DNA of 35,156 nucleotides, taken from Promethearchaeota archaeon (GTDB lineage Archaea > Asgardarchaeota > Lokiarchaeia > Sigyniarchaeales > SOKP01). The notes below the pieces were generated by a model. The model searched no databases and was not told the origin of the DNA. It saw only the letters and a program-made list of their open reading frames with translations. The stretch is taken from assembly GCA_004375715.1 (NCBI GenBank), contig SOKP01000119.1:1-35156 (forward strand). The letters are read 5' to 3'. Below, in pieces: positions 32,989 to 35,156 of this stretch (its first letter is position 1; the number at the start of each line of letters is the position of its first letter). The position numbers and the translations under genes are program-made.

Positions 32989-34152
32989 TTAATTTGATTT
33001 CTCCATCTTTTCTTTTATTATACTTTTTAAATCTACTTTTTCTTTAAGCAGGTAATTTTCTATAATGTCTTTTGCTTTTTCTCTCTGTTCTTGATGTTTT
33101 AAAAGAAATTTATTTATTTTTTGGATTAGATTATTTTTACATTCTCCGCAGAGCAAATCGCCCCCCGTGCATCGTGAATGAATAATTTTAATTTCATCAT
33201 TGTCTAAAGTGAAAAACATAAAATGATATTTGTAGACCGAACAAATTGAAGGATTTCCTCCTAATTCCCTCTGTATTTTTGCACTAGCTTGTCCACCCGT
33301 GAATGCATTATTAACTTTTTTTTTGACGATATCAGGTGTATCTTTTGTAAAAATCGCAGTGTGTTTCATTGAAGCAGACATTTTGCCTCCTTGCTGAAGA
33401 CTTGGTAGAAACATGCACTGTATGGAAGCGGGTTTGTAATACCCAAGTTTTGGTAAAACATCTCTTGATAATCGAAAATGAGGATCTTGGTCTACTGCAT
33501 GAGGAATTATACAAGGAACATTCCTTCCTTCAATCAAACTTTTAATTATAGCTGGAACCGTCTGAATACTTGTATAAAAAATTTGTCCAATATTTGCACT
33601 ATTATTTAATCCGAAAGTAGCCTTGATAGTAGAGAATGTTATTTTTTTAGCTATTTTTAACGCATTTCTGTAGAGTGTTCCAGCTAGATCTATATCGGAA
33701 AAGATGAAGGTATTTTTTGGATCAAAACCTAAAGCAATAATGTCTAAAGCATTATCATATGAATACTTATAAGCATCTTCAAGTGAAAGTGATTGATTAA
33801 ATAAAAATTTCTCATCGTCCGTTAATTGAAACCATAGTTCTACATTAAATTTGTCTTGAAGCCACTTTGTAAATATCCAAGGCATTATGTGGCCTAGATG
33901 GATATCTCCAGAAGGTCCTCTCCCAGTATATAGGTAAAAGGGGTTTCCTTTTTGATACTCATCTAATATCCAATTTAAGTCTCTGTGAGCAAAAAATATT
34001 TTTCTTGTAAGAAAGGGATGAATCTCAGATGTAATCTCTTTTATCCGAGATATTAGTTTATCATCGATTGGTTCAATTCCAAATTCTTGAATTATTTTAT
34101 CATAATCTATCTCACCACTAACTTCCCATGGAGTAACAATGAAATTAGGCAT
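32989..34152 (-). CDS. trpS: Tryptophan-tRNA ligase
   Basis: This 387-residue protein is an archaeal/eukaryotic-type TrpRS. The Rossmann core has YTGRGPSGDIHLGHIMPW (75-92), where GDIHLGH replaces HIGH, and LTDDEKF. The second signature is GGKMSASM, the KMSKS loop. An N-terminal extension of about 60 residues, DxxK-rich and before the core, matches the archaeal type more than the shorter bacterial enzyme. The KMSKS loop lies near residue 260. No tRNA-Trp is nearby. The start is ATG at 34152, after an AT-rich stretch. The 246-bp gap to msrB (32743-32988) holds no gene that I can see. Confidence 0.96.
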   Translation of the reverse strand: MPNFIVTPWEVSGEIDYDKIIQEFGIEPIDDKLISRIKEITSEIHPFLTRKIFFAHRDLNWILDEYQKGNPFYLYTGRGPSGDIHLGHIMPWIFTKWLQDKFNVELWFQLTDDEKFLFNQSLSLEDAYKYSYDNALDIIALGFDPKNTFIFSDIDLAGTLYRNALKIAKKITFSTIKATFGLNNSANIGQIFYTSIQTVPAIIKSLIEGRNVPCIIPHAVDQDPHFRLSRDVLPKLGYYKPASIQCMFLPSLQQGGKMSASMKHTAIFTKDTPDIVKKKVNNAFTGGQASAKIQRELGGNPSICSVYKYHFMFFTLDNDEIKIIHSRCTGGDLLCGECKNNLIQKINKFLLKHQEQREKAKDIIENYLLKEKVDLKSIIKEKMEKSN

Positions 34153-34236
34153 AAATTAATCAATTATATTTTTTAATATTGGGTTTTTTTAATATTTCTT
34201 TTTTATTAGATTTTGGGATATAAGAAGATAACACTA

Positions 34237-35156
34237 CTATTTTTTGTATGTTATAAAGAGTAATGGTTTCAATATCTCAATTAATTCGGACAAGAAGTCT
34301 GAAAAATCCTTTAATAGTGGTTCTTTTAGCTTTTCTTTAATAACTACTGATATAAATAATGACTCATTTTCTATTTCAATTCTATGCAGATACGATAATA
34401 ACTCGTCCCCTATTGATGAGAACGCATAATCAGTTTGGTAAGACTCTTCTTGCATCCTTTTAAGTAAAAATAAGTGTTCCTTAATGGATTCTATAAGTTC
34501 GACATATATTTCAGGCTCAATAATGTCCTTATAATACTCACTTAAAATTATTCCATTTTTATCAAATAGTATTAACGACTCACTCTCAAATTGTTTGAGA
34601 TAGCTCTCCAACAATTCAGATAGATCAAAAAACCTAACATTAAATACAGATAATCCGTATGATATGAGCTGGGCTATGGATATTATATTGTATACTGAGG
34701 TTTTTTGAAATAAAATTCTAAAGGAGGAGTATAATTTATGTATATGCTTCCTTAAGGCTTCTATCTGTTCAATCATTTGTTCATTTCCTATGAATTCGGG
34801 GTCGAATTTGTGAAAGCTAATTATAAGTGGAACATCCATTTTATTTTTCGTAAAATTCTTCAGGATCATGTCCAAATAAGCTAAAGAAGTTTCAAATCTT
34901 TCAGGATCTTGAATATCAACGACATATACTAATAAATCTGTGTCAGAAAAATAAAGATCTTGCTTTTCTTGATATATTTTCCTATACTTCTCTTGACCAC
35001 CCATATCCCAGAAAACTACTCGATTTTTTAGAAATTCTGTTGCTTGATATTCAACTCGAATAGTTGGCGTAAGAGAGGTTATATCTTTTTGGAAGTTGTA
35101 TTTTTTGTTCAAAGCGGTTAAAATGGAGGTTTTCCCTGCGTTATCCAAACCTGCAA
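34237..35156 (-). CDS. Arf/Rag-like small GTPase with C-terminal roadblock/longin-like region (5'-truncated)
   Basis: The gene runs off the window; its N-terminus is missing. The first visible residues, AGLDNAGKTS, are the end of the G1 P-loop of Arf type (GLDNAGKT). Switch I follows with T-PTIRVEY, and G3 is WDMGGQ, as in Arf and Rag proteins. G4 is HKFD, close to the HKxD of Rag/Gtr GTPases rather than NKxD. After about residue 185 the sequence turns to LILFDKNGIILSEYYK, then alternating helices and strands to the end, resembling a roadblock/longin (profilin-like) fold, as in Rag C-terminal domains. Such fusions are typical of Asgard archaea. Regulatory or membrane-signalling roles are inferred. 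Confidence 0.85.
   Translation of the reverse strand, partial: AGLDNAGKTSILTALNKKYNFQKDITSLTPTIRVEYQATEFLKNRVVFWDMGGQEKYRKIYQEKQDLYFSDTDLLVYVVDIQDPERFETSLAYLDMILKNFTKNKMDVPLIISFHKFDPEFIGNEQMIEQIEALRKHIHKLYSSFRILFQKTSVYNIISIAQLISYGLSVFNVRFFDLSELLESYLKQFESESLILFDKNGIILSEYYKDIIEPEIYVELIESIKEHLFLLKRMQEESYQTDYAFSSIGDELLSYLHRIEIENESLFISVVIKEKLKEPLLKDFSDFLSELIEILKPLLFITYKK

Noticed and set aside
1-35156. CRISPR arrays, transposases or phage genes
   Set aside because: No regularly spaced repeats or recognisable mobile-element proteins; the only long repeat is the two-copy 68-bp one.

Overview
The window is AT-rich and dense with genes, and looks like a chromosomal segment of an Asgard archaeon, most likely Lokiarchaeia-like. 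This is inferred from gene content, not from a marker-gene tree. Archaeal core traits are a group II chaperonin, Cdc48, archaemetzincin, archaeal-type TrpRS, a FwdF-like polyferredoxin, an Lrp regulator, GGTGAT/GAGGAG ribosome-binding sites and T-rich terminators. Asgard flavour comes from three different small GTPases, one an Arf/Rag-like protein with a C-terminal roadblock/longin-like region, and from an isoprenylcysteine-methyltransferase-like membrane protein. Folate-type C1 enzymes (MetF/MetV) beside an archaeal formylmethanofuran-type polyferredoxin fit the mixed C1 metabolism described for Lokiarchaeota.

Layout. 1-2.1 kb: ADP-ribosylglycohydrolase, convergent with archaemetzincin, then tRNA-Pro(UGG). 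2.1-4.9 kb: small unknown proteins, a TIGR04076 protein, a FwdF-like polyferredoxin with no standard start codon, and a putative zinc peptidase. 4.9-8.8 kb: an hsp20-cdc48-winged-helix regulator operon in the gene order of the Archaeoglobus heat-shock operon, with three tandem palindromic repeats at the promoter. 8.9-14.7 kb: MglA-like GTPase, MetE-like methyltransferase divergent from a radical SAM protein, an orphan adenine methyltransferase, and a small membrane protein bracketed by a perfect 68-bp direct repeat. 14.8-18.2 kb: dihydrolipoamide-dehydrogenase-like flavoprotein, 3-hydroxyacyl-CoA dehydrogenase and a decayed metF copy. 18.3-22.2 kb (plus strand): an Fe-S protein with a winged helix, a 7-TM protein, and a metallo-beta-lactamase/ICMT-like pair. 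22.4-26.8 kb: an operon of an HdrA/GltD/MvhD-like fusion, metV and metF. 27.2-35.2 kb: winged-helix GTPase, GTP-dependent PEPCK, thermosome, Lrp regulator, MsrB, TrpRS and an Arf/Rag-like GTPase cut by the window end.

How the genes fit together. The metF operon codes for a probable methylenetetrahydrofolate reductase that exchanges electrons through a flavin- and Fe-S-rich fusion protein. The polyferredoxin, PEPCK, hydroxyacyl-CoA dehydrogenase and Fe-S proteins suit an anaerobic, ferredoxin-based metabolism. Hsp20, Cdc48, thermosome and MsrB form a protein quality-control theme. Most operons are short. The strongest leads are the hsp20-cdc48-regulator operon with its repeat operator, the fused electron-transfer subunit of the MetVF operon, the ATT-start polyferredoxin, the Cys-to-His change in the MetE-like zinc site, the 68-bp repeat, and the metF pseudogene. 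No CRISPR array, transposase, prophage or rRNA was seen.
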